The notes under the pieces were generated by a model that was not told the DNA's origin, ran no database searches, and worked only from the letters and a program-made list of their open reading frames with translations. Position numbers and translations under genes: made by a program. From contig JAJFGF010000054.1 in the NCBI GenBank assembly GCA_021776245.1, positions 62,001-126,000 on the forward strand: DNA of 64,000 nucleotides. The letters run 5' to 3'. The DNA is from Hyphococcus sp. Lineage in GTDB: Bacteria > Pseudomonadota > Alphaproteobacteria > Caulobacterales > Parvularculaceae. Shown in pieces: positions 16,990-24,543 of this stretch (position 1 is its first letter; each line of letters starts with the position of its first letter).

Positions 16990-17730
16990 TCACCATTCCT
17001 CCGCCCACGGTCTTAAGTCCAGCTCATGGGTCCAGGCTGACCGGCCCTGTTTCCACAGCCAGACATAATTGCGGGCGATTTCATCGGGATTTAATATCTC
17101 GTCGCGGGCGAGGCGCACGTTGATATCAGAGAAGTTTTCGCGCGCGAAGGCGCCGTCAATGACGCCGTCGATAATCACATGGGCGACATGGACCCCTTTG
17201 GGACCGAGTTCTCGCGCCATGGACTGCGCCAATGCGCGCAGCGAATGTTTGGCGCTGGCGAAAGCTGAGAAATGCGCGGCCCCGCGCTTGCTTGCGGTGG
17301 CGCCGGTAAAAAGGATGGTTCCGCGCCCGCGCGGGGTCATCACTTTGGCCGCCTCGCGTCCTGCCAGAAACCCCGCCAGGGCCGCCATCTCCCAGACTTT
17401 GGAAAAGACGCGCGTAGTGGTTTCGGTGATCGGAAACCAGACATTCGCGCCGATATTGAAAACAACAATTTCCAGCGGCCCGATTTCCGTTTCTATCCGT
17501 TCCACCAGTTTGGCGACCGCAGTTTCCTCACGGGCGTCGAGACCGAAGGCCTGTGCCTGATGCCCGGCGTCTCGGATAGATTGGGCGAGGGCTTCTAATT
17601 GTTCCATGTGCCGCGGCCGGCGGGTGACGCATAAGGTCAGCCCTTCGGCGGCAAACGCTCTGGCGAGGGCGGCGCCCAGCCCATCTCCGGCGCCAACGAT
17701 CAGACAGGTTTTGCCAGGATGAGGAGCCAT
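16990..17730 (-). CDS. SDR family protein lacking the catalytic tyrosine
   Basis: A 246-residue Rossmann-fold protein. The nucleotide loop is IVGAGDGLGAALARAFA, a degenerate TGxxxGxG; the FNIGANVWFPI stretch occupies the NAG position. At the active site the family YxxxK is replaced by Phe-Ala-Ser-Ala-Lys (AHFSAFASAKHSLRAL), so the proton-donating Tyr is missing while the Lys remains. The C-terminal half (MARELGPKGVHVAHVIIDG) is well conserved within a subgroup of SDR proteins having the same FASAK motif, so this is not decay. It may have altered chemistry or a binding role. It is the upstream partner of the HCCA-isomerase-like gene. Confidence 0.88.
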   Translation of the reverse strand: MAPHPGKTCLIVGAGDGLGAALARAFAAEGLTLCVTRRPRHMEQLEALAQSIRDAGHQAQAFGLDAREETAVAKLVERIETEIGPLEIVVFNIGANVWFPITETTTRVFSKVWEMAALAGFLAGREAAKVMTPRGRGTILFTGATASKRGAAHFSAFASAKHSLRALAQSMARELGPKGVHVAHVIIDGVIDGAFARENFSDINVRLARDEILNPDEIARNYVWLWKQGRSAWTHELDLRPWAEEW

Positions 17731-17897
17731 ATTGAACCTTTCGTGAAAAATGATCGCCAGCCACAGCCTGCGCCGTCAAGCGCCGCACGCAGCAGCCATC
17801 TCGCCAATTTTAACCCTTTTTTAACCATCCGCTTCGGGTTATGCTGATCCAGTCCGGCTGGCGCGTATCGCCGGCGTGGACGCAGCGAGGGGTCGAT

Positions 17898-18287
17898 ATG
17901 CGTAATTTCAATATCGAGGCGGTGTTCGGGGGCATTTTGGCGCTCGTTGTCTTGTCTGTGGCGATCTATGCGGCCGCGAACACAACATTCGGCAATAATG
18001 GCGGGTCTTCCGGCGGCGGATCGACGACCGTGACAACGGTTTCGTCCGGCGCTGCGCCGACGCTCACCGCGACCGGCGGTCAGGATTTGATTTGCCAATG
18101 CTATGATGAAGCCTTTCAGCTTGCTGGCAAAACGCAGGTTCTCTCGCCTGAATACCGCACTGGTTTTGAGCAATGCCGGGCGCGCGGCGGGGTTGACGGC
18201 GGCGACGCCTGGACTGCGGGCTGGAATGCGCGGCTTTCGGCAAAACCCTATGAAGCGAGCTGCCGCGCTTATAAACGGCGGCGTTGA
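17898..18287 (+). CDS. Small membrane-anchored Cys-containing protein
   Basis: A 129-residue protein starting at ATG 17898, seven bases after GAGGGG. It has one N-terminal transmembrane helix (about residues 8-26, VFGGILALVVLSVAIYAA), a flexible Gly/Ser/Thr linker, and a C-terminal domain of about 65 residues with four Cys: a Cys-x-Cys pair (DLICQCYDEAF), then FEQCRARGG and YEASCRAYKRRR. If the anchor is a signal anchor with the domain outside, the four Cys could form two disulfides. I do not recognise the family. It stands alone, divergent from the SDR gene and convergent with the YciI gene. Four well-spaced Cys and a good ribosome site argue it is real. Confidence 0.7.
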   Translation: MRNFNIEAVFGGILALVVLSVAIYAAANTTFGNNGGSSGGGSTTVTTVSSGAAPTLTATGGQDLICQCYDEAFQLAGKTQVLSPEYRTGFEQCRARGGVDGGDAWTAGWNARLSAKPYEASCRAYKRRR

Positions 18288-18300
18288 CGCCTCTTTTCGC

Positions 18301-18594
18301 TCATTTGGCTGTTATATTGGCTTTCACTATCAGATATGGCCGTATTTCCACCTGCTCAAACAATCCGGCGAGAGCGTAGGGATCATTGTCTGCAAAGTGC
18401 TTTGCGGCGTCCTTGTCCTGAGCGGAAATGATTAACATGCTGCCTTCCGGATTGCCTTCTTCGTCAAGCGTCGGACCCGCTAACAGCACCGGATTTTCCG
18501 ACTTTGCCACATAATCAAGATGCGCGGCGCGCGTCGCTTTGCGCAGCGCCAGGCCGGCTTTTTTGTCACGGCAAAGAAGAATGAATTCCGGCAT
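18301..18594 (-). CDS. YciI family protein
   Basis: A 97-residue ferredoxin-fold YciI/YCII domain protein. The pattern is a first strand (EFILLCRDKKAGLALR), the His-Leu-Asp pair typical of YciI active sites (AAHLDYVAKS), VLLAGPTLDEEGNPEGSMLI, the AKHFADNDPYALAGLFEQVE helix and a last strand (IRPYLIVKA). The function of YciI proteins is mostly unknown; the Asp-His pair suggests an enzyme. Its ATG overlaps the gpsA stop by one base, an association conserved in alphaproteobacteria. Confidence 0.92.
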   Translation of the reverse strand: MPEFILLCRDKKAGLALRKATRAAHLDYVAKSENPVLLAGPTLDEEGNPEGSMLIISAQDKDAAKHFADNDPYALAGLFEQVEIRPYLIVKANITAK

Positions 18595-19604
18595 TATTTT
18601 GTTTCCGATTTAAATGGGCGGGCGAGCAGATCGGCGATGAGATCGTCAATGGTTTTCGCGCCGCTGACGAGGGCGGCGACGGCAGCGCAGACCGGCATTT
18701 CGACACCGGCTCTGGCTGCGAGATTGGTTACCGCTTCTGCGCTGGCAACGCCTTCGCTCACGCTGTTGCGCTCGGCTAGTATCTCCGCGAGCGGTCTGCC
18801 TTTGCCAAGCTCAAGGCCCAGCGACATGTTTCGCGATTGCGGCGAGGAGGCTGTGAGGATGAGATCGCCCAGGCCGGATAATCCGGCCATGGTTTGAGCG
18901 TCGGCGCCGAGCGCCAATCCGAGCCGCTGAAATTCGGCAAAGCCGCGCGCGATCAATGCCGCCCGTGCGCTCTCGCCAAGTCCCTTTCCCTCGACCGCGC
19001 CGGCGGCGATCGCGAGGACATTCTTGACCGCACCGCCGAGCTCGGCGCCGATAAGGTCATCGCTGAGGTATGGCCGGAAATGCGGCGCGCCAATGGTTGC
19101 GATCCAGCGCCTGCCAAGGGTCTGATCAGCGCAAGCCAGCGTCACTGCTGTCGGCATTCCCCGGGCGACGTCCAGGGCAAAGCTTGGCCCCGATAGAACG
19201 GCGGGTAAGGCTTGAGGCCATACCTCCGTGAGAGCCTCAGTCATCAACAAGCCGGTCTCGCGCTCAATGCCTTTTGAGCATAGCGCGACGGGTATTGGCG
19301 CCTGCACAATTTGCCGTAGCTCATCAAAGATCGCGCGTGCAAATTGCGCTGGAACGACAAAGAGTATGGCTTCGCAGGATGCAGCCATACTGAGATCCGC
19401 AGTCGCCCTCAATGCTGACGACAGTTTCACGCCTGCCAGGAATTCGGAATTCTCATTGGATTCGGTGATCGCACAGGCGACATGGGCCTCCCGCGACCAA
19501 AGCGTCGTTGCTATCCTATTTGTCGCGCACAGATTTGCGAGCGCTGTGCCCCAGGCGCCGCCGCCGATCACTGCAACGGAAGTAAAAGGTTGAGCGCTTT
19601 CCAT
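18594..19604 (-). CDS. gpsA: NAD(P)-dependent glycerol-3-phosphate dehydrogenase
   Basis: Makes sn-glycerol-3-phosphate from dihydroxyacetone phosphate for phospholipid synthesis. The 336-residue protein shows the Rossmann loop VIGGGAWGTALANLCA, the catalytic lysine in ELGGAVKNVLAIAAG, VLSGPSFALDVARGMPTAV and SRNMSLGLELGKG. It is co-transcribed with the YciI gene. In many alphaproteobacteria tsaD lies directly upstream; here a 1.8-kb patch with TetR and Rrf2 regulators separates them. Confidence 0.97.
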   Translation of the reverse strand: MESAQPFTSVAVIGGGAWGTALANLCATNRIATTLWSREAHVACAITESNENSEFLAGVKLSSALRATADLSMAASCEAILFVVPAQFARAIFDELRQIVQAPIPVALCSKGIERETGLLMTEALTEVWPQALPAVLSGPSFALDVARGMPTAVTLACADQTLGRRWIATIGAPHFRPYLSDDLIGAELGGAVKNVLAIAAGAVEGKGLGESARAALIARGFAEFQRLGLALGADAQTMAGLSGLGDLILTASSPQSRNMSLGLELGKGRPLAEILAERNSVSEGVASAEAVTNLAARAGVEMPVCAAVAALVSGAKTIDDLIADLLARPFKSETK

Positions 19605-19618
19605 GGAATATTTGCCGG

Positions 19619-19658
19619 TTGACGAATGAACAATTTATATATTAATTACTGTTAAACC
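19619..19658 (+). promoter_or_regulatory. AT-rich gpsA/TetR divergent promoter and possible operator
   Basis: The 65-base gap between gpsA and the TetR gene holds TTGACG, then an AT-only block (AATTTATATATTAATT, itself nearly palindromic) flanked by AACA and TGTT as an inverted pair. This would suit a promoter with a TetR operator. The -10 placement is ambiguous. Confidence 0.3.
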
Positions 19659-19669
19659 GCCGGGCCGAC

Positions 19670-20314
19670 ATGCCAACAGAACATCTGGATGAAACCGCAA
19701 AACAAATACTTCACGCCGCGAGCCGGCGATTTTTGCATTACGGTTACGGCAAAACGACCATGTCCGAGATCGCGACGGACTGCAATATGTCCACCGGCAA
19801 CCTTTACCGGTATTTTGCCTCTAAACTTGACATCGCGGAAAGCTTTGTACGTGAGCTCCGCCGGGAACAGATTGCACGCTTGCGCGCGGTGCTCGACGCC
19901 CCGGCCAGCACGCCTGCGGAGAAATTGCGTCAATTCTTTCTCCTGAAATTTAAGCTTGCCTATGAGCGATTTCATGACAAACCCAAAGCCTATGAACTGT
20001 CGAGCGAGCTTATCACGGAACGGCCAAAAGTGGCGCTTGAATGGGAGAACGCTGAAGGCCGGGTATTGGCCGAGATCCTGATGTCCGGCAATGACGACGG
20101 CAGTTTCGCCATAGAGAACGTGTCCAACACCGCAAAAATATTGCAGGACTCCGGGTATCGTTTCACCAGCCCGGCGGTCTTTCATGAGGGCGAGTTTGAT
20201 GAGCTGGCCGCGGAGCTCAATGGGGTCATTGACCTGATGCTGGATGGATTTGCCTGGCGCGCCGCGAAGAGCCCGACGGCCAGCAAGTCCGTTGCCTCGA
20301 GCTCAATTAGCTAA
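19670..20314 (+). CDS. TetR family transcriptional regulator
   Basis: A 214-residue regulator. The N-terminal DNA-binding domain is clear (AKQILHAASRRFLHYGYGKT, then MSEIATDCNMSTGNLYRYFA), with the STGNLYRYFASK recognition helix and following DIAESFV. The C-terminal ligand/dimer domain (residues 65-214) is helical and includes FHDKPKAYELSSELITERPK, as in a widespread alphaproteobacterial TetR subgroup. It is divergent from gpsA across an AT-rich 65-base gap and there is no obvious ribosome site before the ATG. Its target is unknown; autoregulation is likely. Confidence 0.92.
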   Translation: MPTEHLDETAKQILHAASRRFLHYGYGKTTMSEIATDCNMSTGNLYRYFASKLDIAESFVRELRREQIARLRAVLDAPASTPAEKLRQFFLLKFKLAYERFHDKPKAYELSSELITERPKVALEWENAEGRVLAEILMSGNDDGSFAIENVSNTAKILQDSGYRFTSPAVFHEGEFDELAAELNGVIDLMLDGFAWRAAKSPTASKSVASSSIS

Positions 20315-20467
20315 GTTAACGCAATATTATATCGCTTATTGCCGGGAATTCCCGCTCTCCGTGGCTGCGGATCCTGCAAAAATTGAAGAAATCCCAATGA
20401 TTTAGCGGCTCTGACGTCTATGATAGAATTTATGGTTCAAAAAAATGAATACTTAGCACAATGTTCA

Positions 20468-20496
20468 TTGACAATTCTTCAATGGGCCCTTATCTC
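20468..20496 (+). promoter_or_regulatory. Candidate sigma-70 promoter for the 38-residue peptide/RNA transcript
   Basis: A perfect TTGACA and a TATCTC box are separated by exactly 17 bases. The predicted start would lie about 100 bases before the small ORF, giving a leader that contains a CCTCCCC run at 20542-20548. Confidence 0.5.
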
Positions 20497-20603
20497 CCCG
20501 CTATCGCTGATGGAGACAGCGCCGCCACCGGACGGAGCGAACCTCCCCAAGCATCAAGAACAAGAAACGATCTATTGATCAGAATGAAAAGAGAGACCAA
20601 GCC

Positions 20604-20720
20604 ATGACCACATTTCGTAATTTTGCCGTCCAGGCCGGCGCCACCCTCGCTCTCGCGGGCGGACTGGGCGTCATTTTGTTTGCATTCGCCGAATACGCCA
20701 CCCGCGGCGTTATCGCGTAA
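20604..20720 (+). CDS. 38-residue membrane peptide
   Basis: A short frame from ATG 20604 to TAA 20718-20720. The peptide begins MTTFRNFAVQAG, has one hydrophobic helix at about residues 8-29 rich in Ala, Gly and Leu, and ends EYATRGVIA. A purine-rich GAAAAGAGAG stands about nine bases upstream. A promoter with perfect -35 lies 130 bases before it, and a C-rich structured stretch with a strong terminator follows. Reality as a protein is supported by the ribosome-site spacing and the compact transmembrane composition, not by known homologs. It could equally be the coding leader of a small RNA transcript. Confidence 0.55.
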   Translation: MTTFRNFAVQAGATLALAGGLGVILFAFAEYATRGVIA

Positions 20721-20840
20721 CGCGAAACTTCGAACCCCTGATCGCTGCGGCGTCGTCCCCTCCCCCCTGTTAGGACGCACCTCCCTAAGCCGCAGCGATT
20801 TACCCGGCGCGGAAGCTGTCCCTCAGCTTCCGCGCTTTTT
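20721..20840 (+). ncRNA. Candidate small RNA with C-rich (anti-Shine-Dalgarno) loops
   Basis: Directly after the 38-residue ORF, an 11-base stem (20741-20751 with 20789-20799) encloses an inner stem (CGTCC/GGACG) whose 14-base loop reads CCTCCCCCCTGTTA, and a side single strand ACCTCCCT at 20780-20786. A rho-independent terminator ends the transcript. Exposed CCUCC motifs between stems are the mark of the alphaproteobacterial 'cuckoo'/CcsR-type sRNAs, which are likewise processed from the 3' part of a small-ORF mRNA. The fold was derived by eye and homology to those RNAs is not shown. Confidence 0.45.
20807..20840 (+). terminator. Strong rho-independent terminator
   Basis: A perfect 12-base stem (GCGCGGAAGCTG with CAGCTTCCGCGC), a five-base TCCCT loop and five T residues. 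It terminates the small-peptide/sRNA transcript. Confidence 0.9.
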
Positions 20841-20992
20841 ATTGGCTGGCGCCGCTGGAATCGTTCTGGTCTGTAACCGCCTTAGGTACAAATCGCGACT
20901 TCAGGAAGTACGCGAGGCCTCATTAGCTGTTAACCGGCCTTTAAACGTATCAACCGTAATTACAGAATGGAGTTATGATTGCGAGGTCGCGT

Positions 20993-21424
20993 ATGGCGGC
21001 GTTCACAAGATTTGCCCTGGGCGTTCATATCCTTGCATTGCTCGCGTCCAAGCGTGATGGCGCCATGACGTCACAAACCATTGCCGCGAGCGCAAACACC
21101 AATCCCGCTTTCATCCGGCGGTTATTGGCGAAATTGAACAAAGCTGGCCTGATCAAATCGCAGCCGGGCAAAGGCGGCGGCAGCCAGCTCGCCAAAGGTC
21201 CAAAAAAGATCTCGCTGCTTGATATTTTCGAAGCGGTTGAGGCTGGCCGCATTGTTGCGGCGCCGAAAACATTCCCGGAAAACGGATGCTATGTGGCTGC
21301 CAATCTGGCGCCGGTTTTTCGCGACTTTACCAGCGATGCGGAAGTCGCATTTTTCTCAAGTCTTTCAGATGTTTCGCTGAAGCAAGTGGTGAAGAGCCTG
21401 AAAACCGCCGCAGCCAGGTCGTGA
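20993..21424 (+). CDS. Rrf2 family transcriptional regulator without Fe-S cysteines
   Basis: A 143-residue winged-helix regulator. Key stretches are FTRFALGVHILALLASKRDG, ASANTNPAFIRRLLAKLNKA (recognition helix) and the wing GLIKSQPGKGGGSQLAK, then ISLLDIFEAVE. Iron-sulfur Rrf2 proteins such as IscR and NsrR have three Cys in the region after the wing; here only one is present (ENGCYVA), so a cluster is unlikely and it resembles the YwnA-type branch. I choose ATG 20993 because GAGG lies six bases upstream; an ATG at 20975 has a ribosome site too close to it. It is downstream of the sRNA terminator and convergent with tsaD. Confidence 0.85.
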   Translation: MAAFTRFALGVHILALLASKRDGAMTSQTIAASANTNPAFIRRLLAKLNKAGLIKSQPGKGGGSQLAKGPKKISLLDIFEAVEAGRIVAAPKTFPENGCYVAANLAPVFRDFTSDAEVAFFSSLSDVSLKQVVKSLKTAAARS

Positions 21425-21426
21425 TT

Positions 21427-22536
21427 TCATGCTTTTGGACCTTTGCGTCCACCGCCGATTTTTCCGCCGTCCGGCGGCATAGCCAGCGGCCATCTGGCGC
21501 GTGGGGCCATGGCGAAGGCCTGTTCGGCGGGCAGGGTTATTCCGGCGGCGAGCCGGGCAGCCCCCGCCCAGGCGATCATGGCGCCATTGTCGGTGCAATA
21601 TTTCGGCGGCGGAACGATCAGCCTCCAGGATTTCTCCGTACATAACTCCTGCAGCATTTGTTTAATGGCAACATTCGCGGCAACGCCCCCGGCAACCACA
21701 AGCCGCGGCGCCGTTTCCGTTGTTTCGACCATGTTCATGGCATTTGCCGTCCGCTGAGCCAGGTGACGCGCCGCCGCATATTGAAACGACGCAGCAAGAT
21801 CCGCGATATCCTGACCGGTAGGGCCGATAAGACCCTCCGCGGCTTCGCGTACGGCTGTCTTCATCCCGGAGAATGAAAAATCACAGCCAGCTCGCTTTTC
21901 AAGCGGTTTCGGGAACTTGAATCGGTCGGTACAACCGCCAACAGCGGCCTCCTGAATCCTGGGTCCGCCGGGTTGACCCAGCCCAAGAAGCTTTGCGGTT
22001 TTGTCAAACGACTCGCCCGCCGCGTCGTCGATCGTCGTGCCCATACGCCGGTATTGCCCTGGGCCTGCGACCCACAAGAGCTGGGTATGGCCGCCAGAAA
22101 TAAGCAATAAGAGATAAGGAAAGGCGGCGTCCTCGGTCATACCCGCGGATAAGGCATGGCCTTCGAGGTGATTGATCGGGACGAGCCGCAATCCATGAGC
22201 AAGGCACAATGCCTTTGCTGTGGTCAGGCCCACCATCACACCGCCGACGAGACCGGGGCCGGCGGTCGCAGCGACCGCATCGAGTTCGTCGAAAGTTATA
22301 CCGGATTTCGTAACTGCCCTGCGTACAGTTGCGTCAATCCGTTCTACGTGACTTCGCGCCGCGATTTCGGGGACGATGCCCCCATAGGCCGCGTGATCGT
22401 CATGCTCGGTCCAAACTTCGTTGGAAAGAATTTCGCAGCCGCCGTCCTCGGAACGGCGGACGATTGCCGCGGCGGTATCATCACAGCTCGTTTCGATCCC
22501 TAAAACGAGAAAACAGCTTTTTTCGGCGGCGGGCAA
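21427..22536 (-). CDS. tsaD: tRNA N6-adenosine threonylcarbamoyltransferase
   Basis: Transfers threonylcarbamoyl to A37 of ANN-decoding tRNAs, with TsaB and TsaE. Motifs: LVLGIETSCDDTAAAIV, the metal-binding His pair in INHLEGHALSAG, LLISGGHTQLL and the late VAGGVAANVAIKQ. I place the start at TTG 22536 (369 residues) since AGGA lies nine bases upstream and the protein then starts just before the first conserved strand; a TTG at 22614 gives 26 unconserved residues and no ribosome site. It is divergent from hemC, a conserved alphaproteobacterial arrangement. Confidence 0.94.
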   Translation of the reverse strand: MPAAEKSCFLVLGIETSCDDTAAAIVRRSEDGGCEILSNEVWTEHDDHAAYGGIVPEIAARSHVERIDATVRRAVTKSGITFDELDAVAATAGPGLVGGVMVGLTTAKALCLAHGLRLVPINHLEGHALSAGMTEDAAFPYLLLLISGGHTQLLWVAGPGQYRRMGTTIDDAAGESFDKTAKLLGLGQPGGPRIQEAAVGGCTDRFKFPKPLEKRAGCDFSFSGMKTAVREAAEGLIGPTGQDIADLAASFQYAAARHLAQRTANAMNMVETTETAPRLVVAGGVAANVAIKQMLQELCTEKSWRLIVPPPKYCTDNGAMIAWAGAARLAAGITLPAEQAFAMAPRARWPLAMPPDGGKIGGGRKGPKA

Positions 22537-22644
22537 TTTGCGAATTCCTGCAGGACTGGTTAGGGCGTTTTCGAGATAACCTGGTTCCCGGTTTATCGTC
22601 CGGAAACGCCTCAATGATCATTAGCGGATCTCTGGCCGGAAGGT

Positions 22645-22766
22645 CATCGCAAAAGCGATGAACGCGCCCTCGTAAAAAGCCTCGCTTTTTACTCTTGAAA
22701 TACGCTAGGCGCTTGGACAGCAAAAGACCGCCACAATGCAAGGGTGAAGCGCCTAATATTTCACCC
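22645..22766 (+). other. Three successive hairpins in the hemC leader/tsaD-hemC divergent gap
   Basis: Between tsaD and hemC lie CATCGC-AAAA-GCGATG (22645-22660), GTAAAAAGC-CTC-GCTTTTTAC (22672-22692, a perfect nine-base stem), and GGGTGAA/TTCACCC (22742-22748 with 22760-22766). The middle one has T5 inside its stem and looks like a short terminator or attenuator for hemC-directed transcription; the third one would sit 28 bases before the hemC start. No known riboswitch class was recognised. Confidence 0.4.
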
Positions 22767-22794
22767 GGGTATCGTTCCGAAAGCGAAACAGTAT

Positions 22795-23757
22795 ATGAAA
22801 TTAAAGCCGTTCACCATCGCCAGTCGCCAGTCGCCGCTGGCGCAAGCGCAGGCGCGCCAAATTCAAAGTTTGTTAGGTGAAGCGTTGGCAATTGCACCCG
22901 ATGAGTTTGACCTCGTTTTGCCGATTGCGACTTTTGTTACCGCAGGCGACAAAAATCTTTCCGGTTCGCTTGCGGAAATTGGCGGTAAGGGTCTGTTTAC
23001 CAAGGAAATTGAGGAAGCGCTGCTGTCCGGCGCGGCGCGTTTTGCGGTTCATTCGATGAAGGATATGCCGGCAATTTCCCCTGAGGGCCTTGTCACCGCA
23101 GCCATTCCAGCGCGCGAAGACCCCAGGGACTGTTTTCTCAGTTTCGTGGCGCAAGAGCCCTGGGAATTGCCGCAGAACGCAACGATCGGCGCCGCGTCGG
23201 TTCGGCGGATTGCGCAAATCCTTCACCGCCGGCCGGATTTGAAGCCGCAAACGTTGCGCGGCAATGTCGGAACTCGCCTGGAAAAACTCAAAAACCGAGA
23301 GGCTGACGCAACTTTCCTCGCCCTTGCCGGACTGAAACGGCTCGGCCTGGCGCAAGAGGCCGTCAAAATTATGCCTGTGGAAGACATGTTGCCCGCAGTG
23401 GGCCAGGGCGCGCTTTGTATTCAGGCGCAGGCCGAGGATGAAGAAGCGCTCGCGCTCGCCGCAAAGATTTCCTGCGCGAAGTCAACTCTTTGTGTCGCCG
23501 TCGAGCGGGCATTTCTGGCCGCGCTCGACGGTTCGTGCCGCACGCCGATAGCCGGATTGGCGATTATTGACGCCGGCAATGTCTGGTTTCGCGGCGAATT
23601 ATTGTCTCTCGACGGCGCGGACCGGTTTTGCGTCGAGCGGCGTTTTAGTCTCGATGCGGATGATATAGATGGCGCTGAAAAGTGCGGATTGCAGGCTGCT
23701 GAAGAATTGCGGACCAAAGCCGGGTCTGATTTTATGAAAAAGATCCAGCAATTATGA
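22795..23757 (+). CDS. hemC: Hydroxymethylbilane synthase (porphobilinogen deaminase)
   Basis: Polymerises four porphobilinogens to hydroxymethylbilane in tetrapyrrole synthesis. The 320-residue protein has IASRQSPLAQAQARQIQ, GGKGLFTKEIEEALL, HSMKDMPA, the RGNVGTRLEKL substrate-binding arm and the dipyrromethane cofactor Cys in ALDGSCRTPIAGLA. I start at ATG 22795, where the first conserved strand begins; a GTG at 22744 would add 17 unconserved residues. It is first in the hemC-hemD-mitofilin-HemY operon and its stop overlaps hemD by four bases. Confidence 0.97.
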   Translation: MKLKPFTIASRQSPLAQAQARQIQSLLGEALAIAPDEFDLVLPIATFVTAGDKNLSGSLAEIGGKGLFTKEIEEALLSGAARFAVHSMKDMPAISPEGLVTAAIPAREDPRDCFLSFVAQEPWELPQNATIGAASVRRIAQILHRRPDLKPQTLRGNVGTRLEKLKNREADATFLALAGLKRLGLAQEAVKIMPVEDMLPAVGQGALCIQAQAEDEEALALAAKISCAKSTLCVAVERAFLAALDGSCRTPIAGLAIIDAGNVWFRGELLSLDGADRFCVERRFSLDADDIDGAEKCGLQAAEELRTKAGSDFMKKIQQL

Positions 23758-24479
23758 AGGTGCTCGTGACGCGGCCGGAACCTGACGCGGCGGCATTTGC
23801 TGAACGATGCCGGCGCGCCGGTTTGACGCCTGTCATTGCGCCGCTGATGCATATCTCGATTGAGAAAAAGCCAATAGATTTTGGCGGAATTGGCGCCCTC
23901 GCCTTTACATCAGCAAATGGCGTGCGTGCATTTTCCACGTCACATGAAGCGCGCGGTCTGGCGGTTTTTGCGGTTGGCGGCGCTACGGGTGATGAGGCGC
24001 TGGCAGCAGGTTTTGACGATGTCTCTATTGCGGACGGCGACATCGAATCGCTGACGTCGCTCATTGATCAGCGCCGCGGGCGTCTCACTGGCGCTGTTTT
24101 GCAGATTGCCGGCGCACACCGCGCGGGCGATCTCGTCAACGAGCTGAGGTTGCGAGGCCTGGAAGCGCGCCGAGAGGTGCTTTACACTGCGAACGCTGTC
24201 GATTTTTTACCCGAAAATGCACGCGCGGCGCTTGTCGCCAGTAATCCGGTTGAGTGGGTGTCCTTCTTTTCGCCCAGGACAGCAGCCTTGTTTCTGGCGC
24301 TTGTCAGAAAATCAGGCATCGAGGACCGCCTGCGTTTGATTCGAGCAGCGTGTTTGAGTGAAGCGATCGCAGATGCATTTGCCGGAACGCTCTGGAAATC
24401 GGTTGAAATAGCGGCGCGCCGGGATGTGGATGCTGTCATCACCGCTATTACAGGACATGCGCGGCATGGCCGCGCTTGA
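23754..24479 (+). CDS. hemD: Uroporphyrinogen-III synthase
   Basis: Cyclises hydroxymethylbilane with inversion of ring D. The 241-residue protein shows the typical weak family conservation: an N-terminal VLVTRPEPDAAAFAERC, ALAFTSANGVRAF, AVGGATGDEAL, LQIAGAHRAGDLVNELR and EWVSFFSPRTAALFLALV near the C-terminus. The ATGA overlap with hemC implies translational coupling. Identification rests on both motifs and position. Confidence 0.95.
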   Translation: MKVLVTRPEPDAAAFAERCRRAGLTPVIAPLMHISIEKKPIDFGGIGALAFTSANGVRAFSTSHEARGLAVFAVGGATGDEALAAGFDDVSIADGDIESLTSLIDQRRGRLTGAVLQIAGAHRAGDLVNELRLRGLEARREVLYTANAVDFLPENARAALVASNPVEWVSFFSPRTAALFLALVRKSGIEDRLRLIRAACLSEAIADAFAGTLWKSVEIAARRDVDAVITAITGHARHGRA

Positions 24480-24543
24480 GCGCAGGTGTATAGGTCCTTA
24501 TCTATTGTTGGGTATGGGGCGTCATCGTTGAGGAGCATCGCCT

